Counted from the stretch's first letter, positions 43,532-53,800 are shown. The stretch: DNA of 64,000 nucleotides from Xanthomonas vasicola (GCF_000772705.2 NZ_JSBW02000086.1:110959-174958); one strand, 5' to 3'. The notes: generated by a model from the sequence alone, not told the origin. Translations and numbers: made by a program.

Positions 43532-45541
43532 TCAGGCGGCTTGTTGCACACGTAGGGAGCGCACCAGACCACCGATGTCCACGATCAGCGAAACCCGCCC
43601 ATCGCCGAGGATGGTGGCACCGGAAACGCCCGGAATCCGCCGGTAATTGTTCTCGATGTTCTTGACCACTACCTGCTGCTGGCCGAGCAATTCGTCCACT
43701 TCCAGCGCGATCTTCTGGCCATCGCCTTCGACCACCACCACCAGCGATTCCTTGGAGGACTGTTGCCCGCCGAAGCCGTAGTAATTGGTGAGCGACAGGA
43801 TCGGCAGATACTCGCCACGGACCCGCAGCACTCGACCATCGCCGGCCATCGAGCGGACGTCTTCCGCCGCCGGCTGCAGTGCTTCGAGCACGTAGGACAG
43901 CGGCAGGATCAGCGTTTCGCCGGCGACCGAGACGGTCATGCCGTCGAGGATGGCCAGGGTCAGCGGCAGACGGATCAACACGCGGGTGCCACTGCCGGCA
44001 TTGCTTTCCAGCTGCACTTCGCCACCCAGGCCCTGGATGTTGCGGCGAACCACGTCCATGCCCACGCCACGACCGGACAGGTCGGTGACGGCATCGGCGG
44101 TGGAGAAGCCCGGTGCGAAGATCAAGTCCCACACCTGCGCATCGGTCGGGTTGTCAGGCACGGCGATGCCGCGCTCGGCCGCTTTTTCCAGGATTTTGGC
44201 GCGATTGAGGCCACGGCCGTCGTCGCTCACTTCGATCACGATGTGACCGCCCTGATGCGATGCCGCCAGGGTAATGGTGCCGGTCTCGTCCTTGCCGGAG
44301 GCGCGGCGCGCATCGGGCATTTCCAGACCATGGTCGATCGAGTTGCGCACCAAGTGAACCAACGGGTCGGCAATCTTTTCGATCAGCCCCTTGTCCAACT
44401 CGGTGCTTTCGCCAATCGTGCGCAGGCGTACTTGCTTGCCGAGACGGCTGGAAAGGTCGCGCACCAGGCGCGGGAAGCGGCGGAACACTGCATCGACGGG
44501 CAGCATGCGCACGCCGATGACCGCTTCCTGCAGATCGCGGGTATTGCGTTCCAGCAGATCCAGACCGGCAAACAGCTGTTCGGCATGCGCCGGGTCCAGG
44601 CCGGTGGACACCTGCTTGAGCATGGCCTGGGTAATCACCAACTCGCCGACCAGGTTGATCAAGGCATCGACCTTGTCGACGCTGACGCGGATCGAGCTTT
44701 CGGCTTCGGCAGCGGCGGCCTTGGCCGGCGTTGCTGCAGCGGCAGCAGGTTCGCCCGCGGCGCTGGGTGCAGCGGCGACAGCTGCAACCGGTGCAGCAGC
44801 CGCAGCGTCCACGGCCAGGCTCGGCGGCGGGCCGGGCACCGCCATCGGGCGGATGTCCAGTTCGCAATCGTCCACCACCCAGGCAAAGGTGTCTTCGATC
44901 TTGCTGCGCGGAATCTTGCCGATCAGGCCCAGATCCCACGCCAGATAGGCTTCCAGCGGATCGATGTTTTCAAAGCCCGGCATGCGCTCCAGACGCGCGG
45001 CGATCTGCAGCGGGCCCAGGTGCTCGAGCTCGCGGATGATGCGTAGCGGGTCGTTGCCGCTCATGAACAGCGACGGCGCCGGGGTAAAACCGATATGCCA
45101 GGCTTCGGGTTCTTCTTCCTTCGGCTTGGCGACCACCGCAGCCACCGGTTCTTCGCCGGCGAGCACGGCATTCAAACGGGTATGCACGGCCTTGACCGCA
45201 GCCGGGTCGGCCGGGGTGCCGTGTTCGGCTTCGCGCAGCAGGGCGCGCAGCACATCGACCGAGCCAAGCATGGCATCGACCGCATTGGGTTCGAGCTGGC
45301 GCTTATTTGAGCGCAACTCGTCCAGCAGCGTCTCCAGCACGTGGGTCAGGCCGGCAACGGCGTCGAACCCGAAGGTGGCAGCGCCGCCCTTGATCGAGTG
45401 CGCGGCGCGGAACACCGAGTTGATGATTTCCGGGTCGCGGTTGCCCTCTTCAAGGGACAACAGCCCGGCCTCCATCGCGTCGAGCCCTTCGCGGCTTTCC
45501 TCGAAAAAGGTGGCGTGGAAACGTTGCAGGTCCATGCTCAT
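43532..45541 (-). CDS. cheA: CheA chemotaxis sensor histidine kinase
   Basis: A 669-residue cytoplasmic kinase that reads MCP arrays and phosphorylates CheY and CheB. The HPt domain carries H48 in FRAAHSIKGGA; a P2-like region and an Ala/Pro-rich linker (about 230-275) follow; dimerisation domain (VDKVDALINLVGELVITQAML), ATPase domain (VHLVRNSIDHGLE, EVSDDGRGL, FSTADAVTDLSGRGVGMDVV) and a C-terminal CheW-like domain complete it. It is the last gene of the STAS-regulator-cheA operon, 33 bases after the regulator. ATG at 45541 and 45535 are both possible. Confidence 0.97.
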   Translation of the reverse strand: MSMDLQRFHATFFEESREGLDAMEAGLLSLEEGNRDPEIINSVFRAAHSIKGGAATFGFDAVAGLTHVLETLLDELRSNKRQLEPNAVDAMLGSVDVLRALLREAEHGTPADPAAVKAVHTRLNAVLAGEEPVAAVVAKPKEEEPEAWHIGFTPAPSLFMSGNDPLRIIRELEHLGPLQIAARLERMPGFENIDPLEAYLAWDLGLIGKIPRSKIEDTFAWVVDDCELDIRPMAVPGPPPSLAVDAAAAAPVAAVAAAPSAAGEPAAAAATPAKAAAAEAESSIRVSVDKVDALINLVGELVITQAMLKQVSTGLDPAHAEQLFAGLDLLERNTRDLQEAVIGVRMLPVDAVFRRFPRLVRDLSSRLGKQVRLRTIGESTELDKGLIEKIADPLVHLVRNSIDHGLEMPDARRASGKDETGTITLAASHQGGHIVIEVSDDGRGLNRAKILEKAAERGIAVPDNPTDAQVWDLIFAPGFSTADAVTDLSGRGVGMDVVRRNIQGLGGEVQLESNAGSGTRVLIRLPLTLAILDGMTVSVAGETLILPLSYVLEALQPAAEDVRSMAGDGRVLRVRGEYLPILSLTNYYGFGGQQSSKESLVVVVEGDGQKIALEVDELLGQQQVVVKNIENNYRRIPGVSGATILGDGRVSLIVDIGGLVRSLRVQQAA

Positions 45542-45574
45542 GGGCGTGAAATCCGAAGGTGAAGCGAAAAGGGT

Positions 45575-45940
45575 TTAACCGAGAACTTTCTGGACGGTGG
45601 CGATCAGCTGTTCTGGATTGAACGGCTTGACCAGCCAACCCGTGGCACCTGCCGCTTTGCCTTCGGACTTTTTGTCGGCCGCGGACTCGGTGGTGAGCAT
45701 GAGCATCGGGGTGAACTTGTAGTCCGGCAGCTGGCGCAGCTCGCGGATCAGCGAGATGCCGTCCATGTTGGGCATGTTCACGTCGGTCACCACCGCATTG
45801 AAGCGCTGGCCCTTCGCGCGGCCCAGCGCAACGGCGCCGTCTTCGGCTTCTTCGACGGCAAAGCCGGCAGAGGTGAGGGCGAAAGAGACCATCTGGCGCA
45901 TCGACGCCGAATCGTCCACCACCAAGATACGTGCGCTCAT
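45575..45940 (-). CDS. CheY-like single-domain response regulator
   Basis: A 121-residue receiver domain with D9/D10 acidic pair, phosphoacceptor D53 in VTDVNMPNMDG, the switch threonine in LMLTTE and the lysine in LVKPFN. It has no output domain. Its position between a STAS gene and cheA suggests that it is phosphorylated by this CheA; whether it is the motor-binding CheY or a phosphate sink or array regulator cannot be decided here. The ATG overlaps the STAS stop (45937-45940). Confidence 0.93.
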   Translation of the reverse strand: MSARILVVDDSASMRQMVSFALTSAGFAVEEAEDGAVALGRAKGQRFNAVVTDVNMPNMDGISLIRELRQLPDYKFTPMLMLTTESAADKKSEGKAAGATGWLVKPFNPEQLIATVQKVLG

Positions 45941-46245
45941 GCGGCGTTCTCCACAGATTTCAGGTTGTCATTGGATGCTGGAAGTCCGAGCGCGTCGGTG
46001 ACGCCGAGCAGACGGGCCGCATCTCTAAAAGTGTCGTTGCAGCCATCGAATTCGGTGTTCAGGCCTGCCTGACGGCGGGTCTGCACAAAGGCGCAGAGCA
46101 ACTGCACGCTGGCGGTGTGGATGCGTCGGACTTCACCGGCGTCAAGCACCAGGTCGCCGTCCTGGGTGAGGAATCCGGCAAGCTTTTGCTTGAGGTCGGC
46201 GCTGGTCTCGATACCGAGATCCTCGCCCAATGTCACTGTGCTCAT
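45937..46245 (-). CDS. STAS-domain protein coupled to CheY/CheA
   Basis: A 102-residue single STAS domain (LGEDLGIETSADLKQKLAGFL..., VLDAGEVRRIHTASVQLLCAFVQ). The site usually phosphorylated in anti-sigma-factor antagonists is S46 or T44 in HTASVQL. It is first in the operon with the CheY-like regulator and cheA and overlaps the regulator by ATGA. STAS proteins are found in some chemotaxis systems; its partner here is unknown. Confidence 0.88.
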   Translation of the reverse strand: MSTVTLGEDLGIETSADLKQKLAGFLTQDGDLVLDAGEVRRIHTASVQLLCAFVQTRRQAGLNTEFDGCNDTFRDAARLLGVTDALGLPASNDNLKSVENAA

Positions 46246-46275
46246 TGTTGCTCCGAACGGCTGGTTCTATGCGTA

Positions 46276-46302
46276 CTAACGGCGGGGTGCGGGAAAGCTT
46301 TA
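46276..46302 (-). promoter_or_regulatory. FliA promoter of the STAS-regulator-cheA operon
   Basis: On the minus strand TAAAG-N14-GCCGTTAG, 31 bases upstream of the STAS ATG. Confidence 0.72.
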
Positions 46303-46345
46303 ACGCTGAATCGTTATGCGTGCAGGTGCGAGCAAGCTACGCGTA

Positions 46346-47443
46346 TCAATGCAGCAGATGGGTGGCATCGAGCAGGATCATCGGCTGATGACCCAGACGT
46401 GCGACACCGCGGAACAGGTTGTTGTAGATGCGGCACAGACGTGCATTGTCTGGCGGTTCGATCTGCTGGTCGGTCAGGCTGGTGACGTCTTCCACGGCCG
46501 ACACACGCAGGCCCATGGTTTCGCCGTTTTCTTCCAGCACCACCACGCGGGTGTGCAGATCCATGTCCACCGGCAAAGAGCCCAGGTGGATGCCCAGATC
46601 GATCACCGGCACCACCTGGCCACGCAGGTTCATGATGCCGAGCATCGCGCTGGCAGTGCCGCGCAACGGCAGTAGCGGGACTGGCAAGACCACTTCCTGC
46701 ACCTTGAGCAATTCCAGGGCATAGGTTTGTTCGCCGCAGCGCAGACGCAACCAACGCGTGCTGCGTTCGCTGGCGCGGCGTTCGGCATGAATCTTGTCGG
46801 CCTGGTCGGGCGCCAGCAATGCTTGCAGCCCGGTGGGCGCGGGTGCCGCGCGTATCGGTGCAGGGGCTGCACGTGGTGCCGGTTTCGGTGTCGGGGCAGG
46901 TGCGGCGACCGGTGCGGCCTCCAGCCCGAAGGCCGGGTCGGCATCCATTTCTGCCAGCAGATCGGCGGTGAGCAGGTCCACGGCGGTGGGCGCGGCGCCG
47001 AAGGCGGGGTCCGCATCCATTTCAGCGAGGAAATCGGCAGCGATGTCGGCAGCGTTGGGCGCGGCTGCGACAGGCGGACCGAAGGCCGGGTCGGCATCCA
47101 TTTCGGCGAGGAAGTCGGCAGCGATATCCGCAGCGCTGGGCGCGGCAACGACAGGCGGGCCGAATGCCGGATCGGCATCCATTTCCGCCAGGAAATCGGC
47201 AGCAATCGCATCGGCGCTCAGCACGGCGGCAATTGCGTTCGAGGTGGCGGCTTCGGAGACAGCGGCAGCTTCGGGAAGCGCGGCAGCCTGCACCGGCGGC
47301 TCGGCCAGCGCGACATCTGCGTGCGCAAGCGTCGGCGCTTCGATAGCGGACGCAGCAGGCGGGGCGAGGATCTCGACGCCTGCATCGTGCAGCAGGCCTT
47401 CCAGATAATCGTCCAGCTCACCGTTGGCGGTGGGATTACTCAT
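46346..47443 (-). CDS. parP: ParP-like CheW-domain protein with tandem acidic repeats
   Basis: A 365-residue protein. The C-terminal 150 residues form a CheW-like domain (RWLRLRCGEQTYALELLKVQEVV..., GIMNLRGQVVPVIDLGIHLG, MILLDATHLLH). The N-terminal 220 residues are Ala/Pro-rich and contain four copies of a DFLAEMDADPAFG-type repeat at roughly 32-residue spacing. It overlaps the ParA-like gene by 4 bases. In Vibrio and Pseudomonas, ParP anchors chemoreceptor arrays at the pole with ParC and CheA; the gene pair and C-terminal CheW domain fit that system. Function of the repeats is unknown; they could be ParC- or polar-protein-binding sites. Confidence 0.85.
   Translation of the reverse strand: MSNPTANGELDDYLEGLLHDAGVEILAPPAASAIEAPTLAHADVALAEPPVQAAALPEAAAVSEAATSNAIAAVLSADAIAADFLAEMDADPAFGPPVVAAPSAADIAADFLAEMDADPAFGPPVAAAPNAADIAADFLAEMDADPAFGAAPTAVDLLTADLLAEMDADPAFGLEAAPVAAPAPTPKPAPRAAPAPIRAAPAPTGLQALLAPDQADKIHAERRASERSTRWLRLRCGEQTYALELLKVQEVVLPVPLLPLRGTASAMLGIMNLRGQVVPVIDLGIHLGSLPVDMDLHTRVVVLEENGETMGLRVSAVEDVTSLTDQQIEPPDNARLCRIYNNLFRGVARLGHQPMILLDATHLLH
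46925..47215 (-). repeat. Four tandem copies encoding DFLAEMDADPAFG
   Basis: Four nearly identical DNA units of about 81 bases (the last shorter) encode the acidic repeats of the ParP-like protein. The near identity of codons indicates recent expansion, so copy number probably differs among strains. Confidence 0.8.
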
Positions 47444-48222
47444 GCGGCTTGCTCCATACGCATTGCGTCATCGGCCAGCACCCATTCCAGCGCGCGGCGA
47501 TAAGCGGACAGGCCGCGGCCCTGATAGTCGCCGCCGGTGGCGGGGACGGTCAGCGCAGCGGCGTTGCAGATTCGGGTATCCATCGGAACGGCGTCTTCCC
47601 ATACCACCGGGCCGTAGGTGGTCTGCATCTCTTTGAGCGTTTCGTTGCCGGCGCGGGTGCGGCGGTCGAACAGCGTAGGCAGGATCGACACCGGCAGCTC
47701 GCGGCGACGTGAACGCTGCACCATGTCGGCCGTGCGCACCATGCTGGCCAGACCGTGCAGCGCGAGCGGCTCGGCCTGGGTCGGCACCACCACGCGGTCG
47801 CAGGCGGCCAGCGCATTGATCATCAGCAGGCCCAGGGTCGGCGGGCAGTCGAGCAGGATGTAATCGTGCTGGCCGGCATGCCGGGTCATGGCGTTCTGTA
47901 GCGCCAGGCCCAGTCCAGGTTGATTGGCGCTGCGGCGTTCCAGCGTGGCCAGTGCGGCTTGCGCGCACACATACGACAGGCCGGGAATGCTGCTTTCGTG
48001 CGCCAGGCTGGCCAGATCGCTCGGCGGGGTGCCGAACAGGTCCAGCACCCCGCGCGGCGGCGGGTCGACCGCCACGCCAAACGCACGGGTGAGCGAGGAG
48101 TGCGGATCGAGGTCGATCAACAACACGCGGTGGCCGAGCGCGGCCAGGCCGCGACCCAATGCCAGCGTCGTGGTGGTCTTGCCGACGCCGCCCTTTTGGT
48201 TGGCGATTGCCCAGATACGCAT
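47440..48222 (-). CDS. parC: ParC-type ParA/MinD ATPase for chemotaxis cluster positioning
   Basis: A 260-residue ParA-family ATPase with a deviant Walker A QKGGVGKTT at 9-17, Walker A' DLDPHSSLT and Walker B ILLDCPPTLG. No ParB or parS site is nearby, so it is not a plasmid or chromosome partition system; its neighbours (motility stator genes, CheW-like gene, cheA) match the ParC proteins that place chemoreceptor arrays at the flagellated pole. It starts one base after the motB-like stop and overlaps the parP-like gene. Confidence 0.88.
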   Translation of the reverse strand: MRIWAIANQKGGVGKTTTTLALGRGLAALGHRVLLIDLDPHSSLTRAFGVAVDPPPRGVLDLFGTPPSDLASLAHESSIPGLSYVCAQAALATLERRSANQPGLGLALQNAMTRHAGQHDYILLDCPPTLGLLMINALAACDRVVVPTQAEPLALHGLASMVRTADMVQRSRRRELPVSILPTLFDRRTRAGNETLKEMQTTYGPVVWEDAVPMDTRICNAAALTVPATGGDYQGRGLSAYRRALEWVLADDAMRMEQAA

Positions 48223-48223
48223 G

Positions 48224-49198
48224 TCACTGCACTCCTTGAATTACGGCGGGGACGGAACTTGTGCCGCTTTCGGTGGTGGCGGCCGCTTGGCCGCCGTCAG
48301 ACTTGGGAAGCTTGGGCGCCCCGGCGGCGGTCGCATGCAACTGCGATGGCGGATCGGGTGCGAGTGAGCCAGCCGAGTCAGCGAGGATGATTAACACCAC
48401 ACGCCGGTTCGCATTCCGTCCCGCCTCAGTGCTGTTATCGGCACGTGCGCGGAATTCTCCATAGCCCACCATCGCCAATCGTTGCGGGGCGACGCCGTCG
48501 TCGGCGAACAGGTGCACCACGCTGGCCGCGCGCGCGGCCGACAGTTCCCAATTGGAGGGGAATTGCGCGGTGGCGATCGGTTGGTTGTCGGTATAGCCCT
48601 CCACGCGCACGCCATTGGGTGCGTCACGCAGCACCGAGGCCAGCGTGGACAAGGTGGCGCGGGCATTGCCGGCCAACGCGGCCGAGCCGGTGCCGAACAG
48701 GATGTCGCTGTTGATTTCCACCTCGATCCACAAATCGTTGCGGCGGATGGTGATGAGTTTCTTGTCGATCAGCGGCGCCAGCGTCTTGCTCAGCTGTTGC
48801 TCCACCGCATCCATCTGCCGCTGCGCGCGCGACAGTTGCGCCTGGTTGCGCAGCGACACCGGCATGCGCATCTGCGCGGCCATCGACGGTAGCAGGGTCG
48901 GGTCGGTCGGGCCGTTGGATGCCGCCATCGGCGCCCCGGCCTTGATCACCGAAGGGCGGTCGTGATCGGCGCCCAGGCTCTGGGTCTTGCCCAGCTGCAC
49001 CGGGCTGGCCTTGTTCGACGAGCCACCGAAGGCGCTGGTCAGCGCCTGCGCCATGACTTTGTATTTGCCTTCGTTGAGCGAAGAGATGGCGTACATCACC
49101 ACGAAGAACGCCAGCAGCAGCGTCATCAGATCGGCATACGGAATCGCCCACGCTTCGTGGTTGCCATGTTCTTCGTGGTGTTTGCGACGACGGGCCAT
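48224..49198 (-). CDS. motD: MotB/MotD flagellar stator protein
   Basis: A 324-residue inner-membrane protein. A short cytoplasmic N-terminus, one TM helix with the proton-carrying aspartate D23 in PYADLMTLLLAFFVVMYA, and a C-terminal OmpA-like peptidoglycan-binding domain (GYTDNQPIATAQFPSNWELSAARAASVV..., GRNANRRVVL). Together with the upstream motA-type gene (6 bases away) it forms a stator unit. The arrangement stator pair-parC-parP-che resembles the motC-motD set of pseudomonads. Confidence 0.93.
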   Translation of the reverse strand: MARRRKHHEEHGNHEAWAIPYADLMTLLLAFFVVMYAISSLNEGKYKVMAQALTSAFGGSSNKASPVQLGKTQSLGADHDRPSVIKAGAPMAASNGPTDPTLLPSMAAQMRMPVSLRNQAQLSRAQRQMDAVEQQLSKTLAPLIDKKLITIRRNDLWIEVEINSDILFGTGSAALAGNARATLSTLASVLRDAPNGVRVEGYTDNQPIATAQFPSNWELSAARAASVVHLFADDGVAPQRLAMVGYGEFRARADNSTEAGRNANRRVVLIILADSAGSLAPDPPSQLHATAAGAPKLPKSDGGQAAATTESGTSSVPAVIQGVQ

Positions 49199-49204
49199 AA
49201 CAAG

Positions 49205-49945
49205 CTAATGCAAGTAGCCTGCCAATTTCGATTCGATGTTGCGCGGGTTCTCGCCCTGGGCGATCGCGATCAGGCCTTCGATCGCCATTTCGCGCTCGTT
49301 GGTGCTGCAATGGATCACGCTCTTGAGCTTGGCAGCGACCGGCAGGAACAGCAGGTTGGCCGAGGCGATGCCGTAAATGGTGGCGGTGAACGCCGCGGCG
49401 ATGCCGTGGCCGAGCATGGCCGGGTCGGCCAGATTCTTCATCACTGCCATCAGGCCCAGCACCGCACCGATGATGCCCAGTGTGGGCGCATAGATGCCCA
49501 TGCCCTCGAATACCTTGGCCGCGGCAAGATCCTGACGCTCCTGGTTGTCCACCTCGATCTCGAGCATGTTGCGCATGGCTTCCGGCTCCACGCCATCGAC
49601 CAGCATCTGCAGGCCTTTGCGCAGGAAGGCGTCGTCCTGGCGCGGCAATTGGTCTTCCAGGCCCAGCAGCCCTTGGCGACGGGCGATGTTGCTCCACTCG
49701 ACGATGCGCGCCAGCAGCTGCGGGCGATCGCTGGCCGGCGGCTGGATCACCCAACGCAGAATCTTGAACGCGCGCCGGAAAACTGCCGGCGAGGTGTGCA
49801 GCAGGATCGCCGCCACGGTGCCGACGATGACGATCAGGAAGGCAGCCGGCGACCACAGCGACGAAATGCCGGCACCTTTCAACACGCTGCCGCCCACGAT
49901 CGCCACGATCGCCAGCACCAGTCCGATTACGCTGAGTCTGTCCAT
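49205..49945 (-). CDS. motC: MotA/MotC flagellar stator protein
   Basis: A 246-residue protein with four membrane helices (about 5-25, 34-54, 150-170 and 183-203), a cytoplasmic loop between helices 2 and 3, and the GIIGAVLGLM...ATIYGIASANLLFLP segment with the conserved proline typical of MotA. It couples proton flow to rotor torque. It is the first gene of motC-motD-parC-parP; no FliA box was seen upstream. Confidence 0.93.
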   Translation of the reverse strand: MDRLSVIGLVLAIVAIVGGSVLKGAGISSLWSPAAFLIVIVGTVAAILLHTSPAVFRRAFKILRWVIQPPASDRPQLLARIVEWSNIARRQGLLGLEDQLPRQDDAFLRKGLQMLVDGVEPEAMRNMLEIEVDNQERQDLAAAKVFEGMGIYAPTLGIIGAVLGLMAVMKNLADPAMLGHGIAAAFTATIYGIASANLLFLPVAAKLKSVIHCSTNEREMAIEGLIAIAQGENPRNIESKLAGYLH

Positions 49946-50826
49946 GCATGCGGTATCGGCCCAGGCGCGGCGGACTTGATAGGTGCGCCTGGTTGATGCG
50001 CCAGAAAGTTGTCGTTCTGGGGGACGGGTCTTTCAATTGCCGACCTCGTTGAGGGCGGGAGTGCGGCCGAGGACCGGTTCCTCGGTCGTGAAAGGTCTCT
50101 ATGCGCTCAGTGTGTCTCAGGTCAGCCCCTGCGTTACGGAGGTGGACATAAAGGAGGCGGGCATAGAAGACATGACCGACGCGGCGCTCAAGCCCCTCTC
50201 CTGCAGGAGGAGGGGTTGGGGTGAGGGTACGTCCAGGCGCGTACTTTCGGTTGCAGGCTTCGGTAGGGGGCGCCAGCGTGGCCGGGAATGGGCTCTTCTG
50301 CGCGGCAGACATCCTGTCTGACGCGCCGTCGCGGCACATCCCTGCCATGGCGATGGCGGCCAAGCAGCGTGTGGCCGGACATGTCCCGGAGCGTGTCAAC
50401 ACACTCATGTCGACCACGTATATCACTGAGCTCGGTTGCAAGTAATGGCGTGTGCAGGCGCTTCGATAGACCGCTTGCGTCTGGAGATGGCGAGAGCGTT
50501 TTGCATGCGGGGATCGAGCTGCTGCAGCTAGCGACGTTTGCAGGCTGTACCGTGCCGCCTGCAAACGTGGCGAGCCCGGCCGGTCATCGTGATGCTTACA
50601 ACGCCGCGCGCCTGTTGCGGGGCAGAATGCGCTGCCGGATAGGCTGTGATACTTAAGTTTTCCGCTGCATTAGAACGATCTAATCGCATCTGCGCACAAG
50701 GGGAGGGATGAGGAGGAAAACCGGGTCGCCGCAAACGGCGCCGGATTTTTGCGTCACTTCGCGCGGCGTTCTGTCCGATCGTTGGATCGACAGAAAGCCG
50801 CCGAAGCCGATCACTATTGGGAGAGC
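49946..50826. other. Large intergenic region, no gene recognised
   Basis: About 880 bases between divergent motC and the TonB-dependent receptor. It contains a pyrimidine/purine palindrome-like stretch of the CTCCTGCAGGAGGAGGGG kind (about 50195-50220) that resembles dispersed Xanthomonas intergenic sequences. Short open frames there overlap in several directions and lack ribosome-binding sites. Confidence 0.5.
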
Positions 50827-53800
50827 ATGATCGAAATGAACTGCATGCCATTCGCACGCAACCGCAGCACGTTGTCCGCCGGTATCGCCATCGTCTTGTT
50901 CGCGAGTGCCGCCTCTACCACCGCTGTCGCCCAGCAGGCCGACGGCACGCCGGCGCCCACGGGCCAGGCCGCGGTGCAGGCCACGGACCTGGACGCGGTG
51001 ACGGTGACCGGCTACCGCTACGCGATCGAAAAAAGTCTGGAGCACAAGCGCAACGCCAACGCCGTGGTCGATGTGATCACCGCCGAGGACGTGGGCAAGT
51101 TCCCCGACAAGAACGTGGCCGATGCGCTGCAGCGCGTGCCCGGCGTGGTCATCAGCCGCGACGGTGGCGAAGGCAAGAACGTCAGTGTGCGCGGCCTGTC
51201 TTCGGAGCTGGTGCTGACCGAATTGAACGGCAACTACATCGCCACCGCCGAGTCCAACGGCGACCCGACCCGCTCGTTTAACTACACGCTGCTGCCGTCC
51301 AACCTGCTCGGCAGCGCGGAGCTGTACAAGACCCCGGAAGCGCGCATCGACGAAGGCGGCATCGGTGGCACGGTGATCCTGCAGACGCGGCGCCCGCTGG
51401 AACTGGAGCCCAATTCCGGCTTCGTCTCCGCCGAGGGTACCTGGTCGGATACCAGCAAAAAGACCGACGGCCAGTTCTCCGGTTCGTACTCGTGGCACGA
51501 CAAGGACAACCGCTTCGGCGTCTTCGTTGGCTACACGCAGCAGAAGCGCACCGCACGCACGCTCAATGCCAGTACCGAGAGCTGGCAGTGGTACGGTCGC
51601 GACGAAGTCGGCCCGGCGGTCGACGTGAACGGAAATCCGTCGGACTTCAACGCCAACTGGTGGGGCGGTACCGGTTTCTGGAACCAGGACGGCAATTACG
51701 CCACCGGTTTCATGATGCCGACGGCGGTCAGCCTGGACGCCAAACGCGAGGAGCGCGAGCGCAAGGGCGGGCAACTGACCTTACAGTTCAAGCCGACCGA
51801 CGACCTGACCCTGACCGCGAACTACTTCCGCTTCGACCTGTCGCAGAACTCGCAGACCAATACCATCAAGATTCCCGAGTGGAACATTGCCCGCTATAAC
51901 GGCGACGGCAACTGGCGCGGCGGCCGTCTGCTCGACGGACTGCAGTTCGATCCCAGCGGCACGATTGTCACTGGCGCCGCCTACAGCCTGCGTCCGGGCA
52001 AGACTTACTATTGCAGCGAGGCCCAGGCCGCCGCAGCCGGATTGCCGCCCGGCGGCTGGGGCTCGGATGACTGCACCGTGCCGACGCCGCAGATCACCGG
52101 CAGCTACAACATCGAGAAATCGCAGTCGCAGACGGTGGACCTGGGAGGCGAATGGCGTGGCGAGCAAGTGGACGTGGCGTTCAAGGTCGGCCGCACCTGG
52201 GCCAAGGGCGGGCCGGAGCTGCAGTTCTCCTTGCCGATCAAACCGCGCCTCCAGAACGCCGACGGCAGCTGGACCAACGGCAACTTCGCCAGCGCCTGGG
52301 ACCTGACCGGCACGCCGTCCATGACGTTCTCGCCGGAGCTGATGCAGAACCTGCGCGACGGCATCATGCAAGTCGACCTGGGTTCGACCGGCTCGTCCTG
52401 GACCCGCAACACCAATCAGCAGCAGTACGCGCAGATCGATACCACCTGGCATATGGACGGCGGCTTCTTCGACTCGCTGCAGTTCGGCATCAAGCGTCGC
52501 GACGGCGGCATCCACCGCAATACAGGCAACAACCACTGGGTGTGCCCAGGCACCGACCCAAGCGACTACGACAACCGCTACTGGAACGGGCGCTGCAATG
52601 CCATCGCCACGCAGTTCTCGCCGGGGCTGCTGTTCGCGCAGGACAATCTGGCCGGTGGAATCAAGGCCAGCGCGTTCCCGGCGATCAACTTCCCGGGCTA
52701 CATCGGCTACTTGAACCAAACCTACGGCGCGATGCAGACCCGCAGCGAAGACAACTTCGTCTACAACGTCGACGAAGAGATCTATTCGACCTACCTGCAA
52801 CTCAACTTCCACACCGAGCGGCTGCGGGGCAACGTCGGCGTGCGGGTGGCGCGCACCGGCCAGCGTGCCGATTCCACCGACAAGGTGACCGCCTACAACG
52901 ACTACTTCTTCGACGGCGCCGACGGCGATCCGCTGGCCTGCCAGCAGGGCGCCGCCATGCCCAGCGGCGCTCCGGCCGACACTTATTGCGGGAGCGAAGG
53001 CTACTGGCGTTTGTCCGACAGCGTGCAGCGCACCGAGTCGTTCGTGGTCAGCGGGCTGGACCGCAACTACACCGACGTGCTGCCGAGTTTCAACCTGGCC
53101 TACGACCTGACCGAGAACCTGCTGCTGCGCGCGGCAGCCGCGAAGGTGATCGCACGCCCAAGCTACAACGACATCGCCGCGCCTGGCAGCCTGGAGTACT
53201 ACAGCCCCGAGTACGTGGCCGACCGGCGCCTGACCGGCGGTGCCAGCGAGCAGGGCTGGTACGGCTCGGGCAGCAACAAGAACCTGGAGCCGTACAAAGC
53301 CAACCAGTTCGACCTGGGGCTGGAATGGTATTTCCAACCGGGTTCGGTCGCCGGTGTGGGGCTGTTCCGCAAGAACGTGGAGAACTTTGCGGTCGATGTG
53401 ATCAGCGACCTCAACATGATGATCGACGGGCAACAGGTCACCGTGCAGAACTACAGCACCCAGGCCGGCGGCCAGGACGCGGTCTCGCAGGGTGTGGAGC
53501 TTTACGCGCAGCACACGCTGCCGTTCGGCCTCGGGGTGCAGTTCAACTACACCTACAACGATGCCAGTAAGGCGGCGGTGCGGCTGGAGGACGGCACCGA
53601 AGCCGGCAAGACCTCCATGCCGGGCAGCGCCAGGGACCAGACAAACCTTACCGTGTTCTACGAAGCCGATAGCCTGCTGCTGCGCGCCTCGTACAACCGC
53701 CGCGGCGAGTTGGTGCAAGGCCTGGTCAACGGGCTGAATGTCTTTGAGGAGCCGTACTACCAGATCGATGTGAACGCGGCCTACAACATCACCCCCGCGC

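Noticed and set aside
47440..48222. ParA-like gene as part of a plasmid or chromosome partition locus
   Set aside because: There is no ParB gene or parS-like site; the coupled CheW-domain gene and stator genes indicate the ParC role.
50009..50656. Short plus-strand frames in the motC-receptor gap
   Set aside because: Overlapping frames without ribosome-binding sites or recognisable protein features; stem-loop type intergenic sequence fits better.
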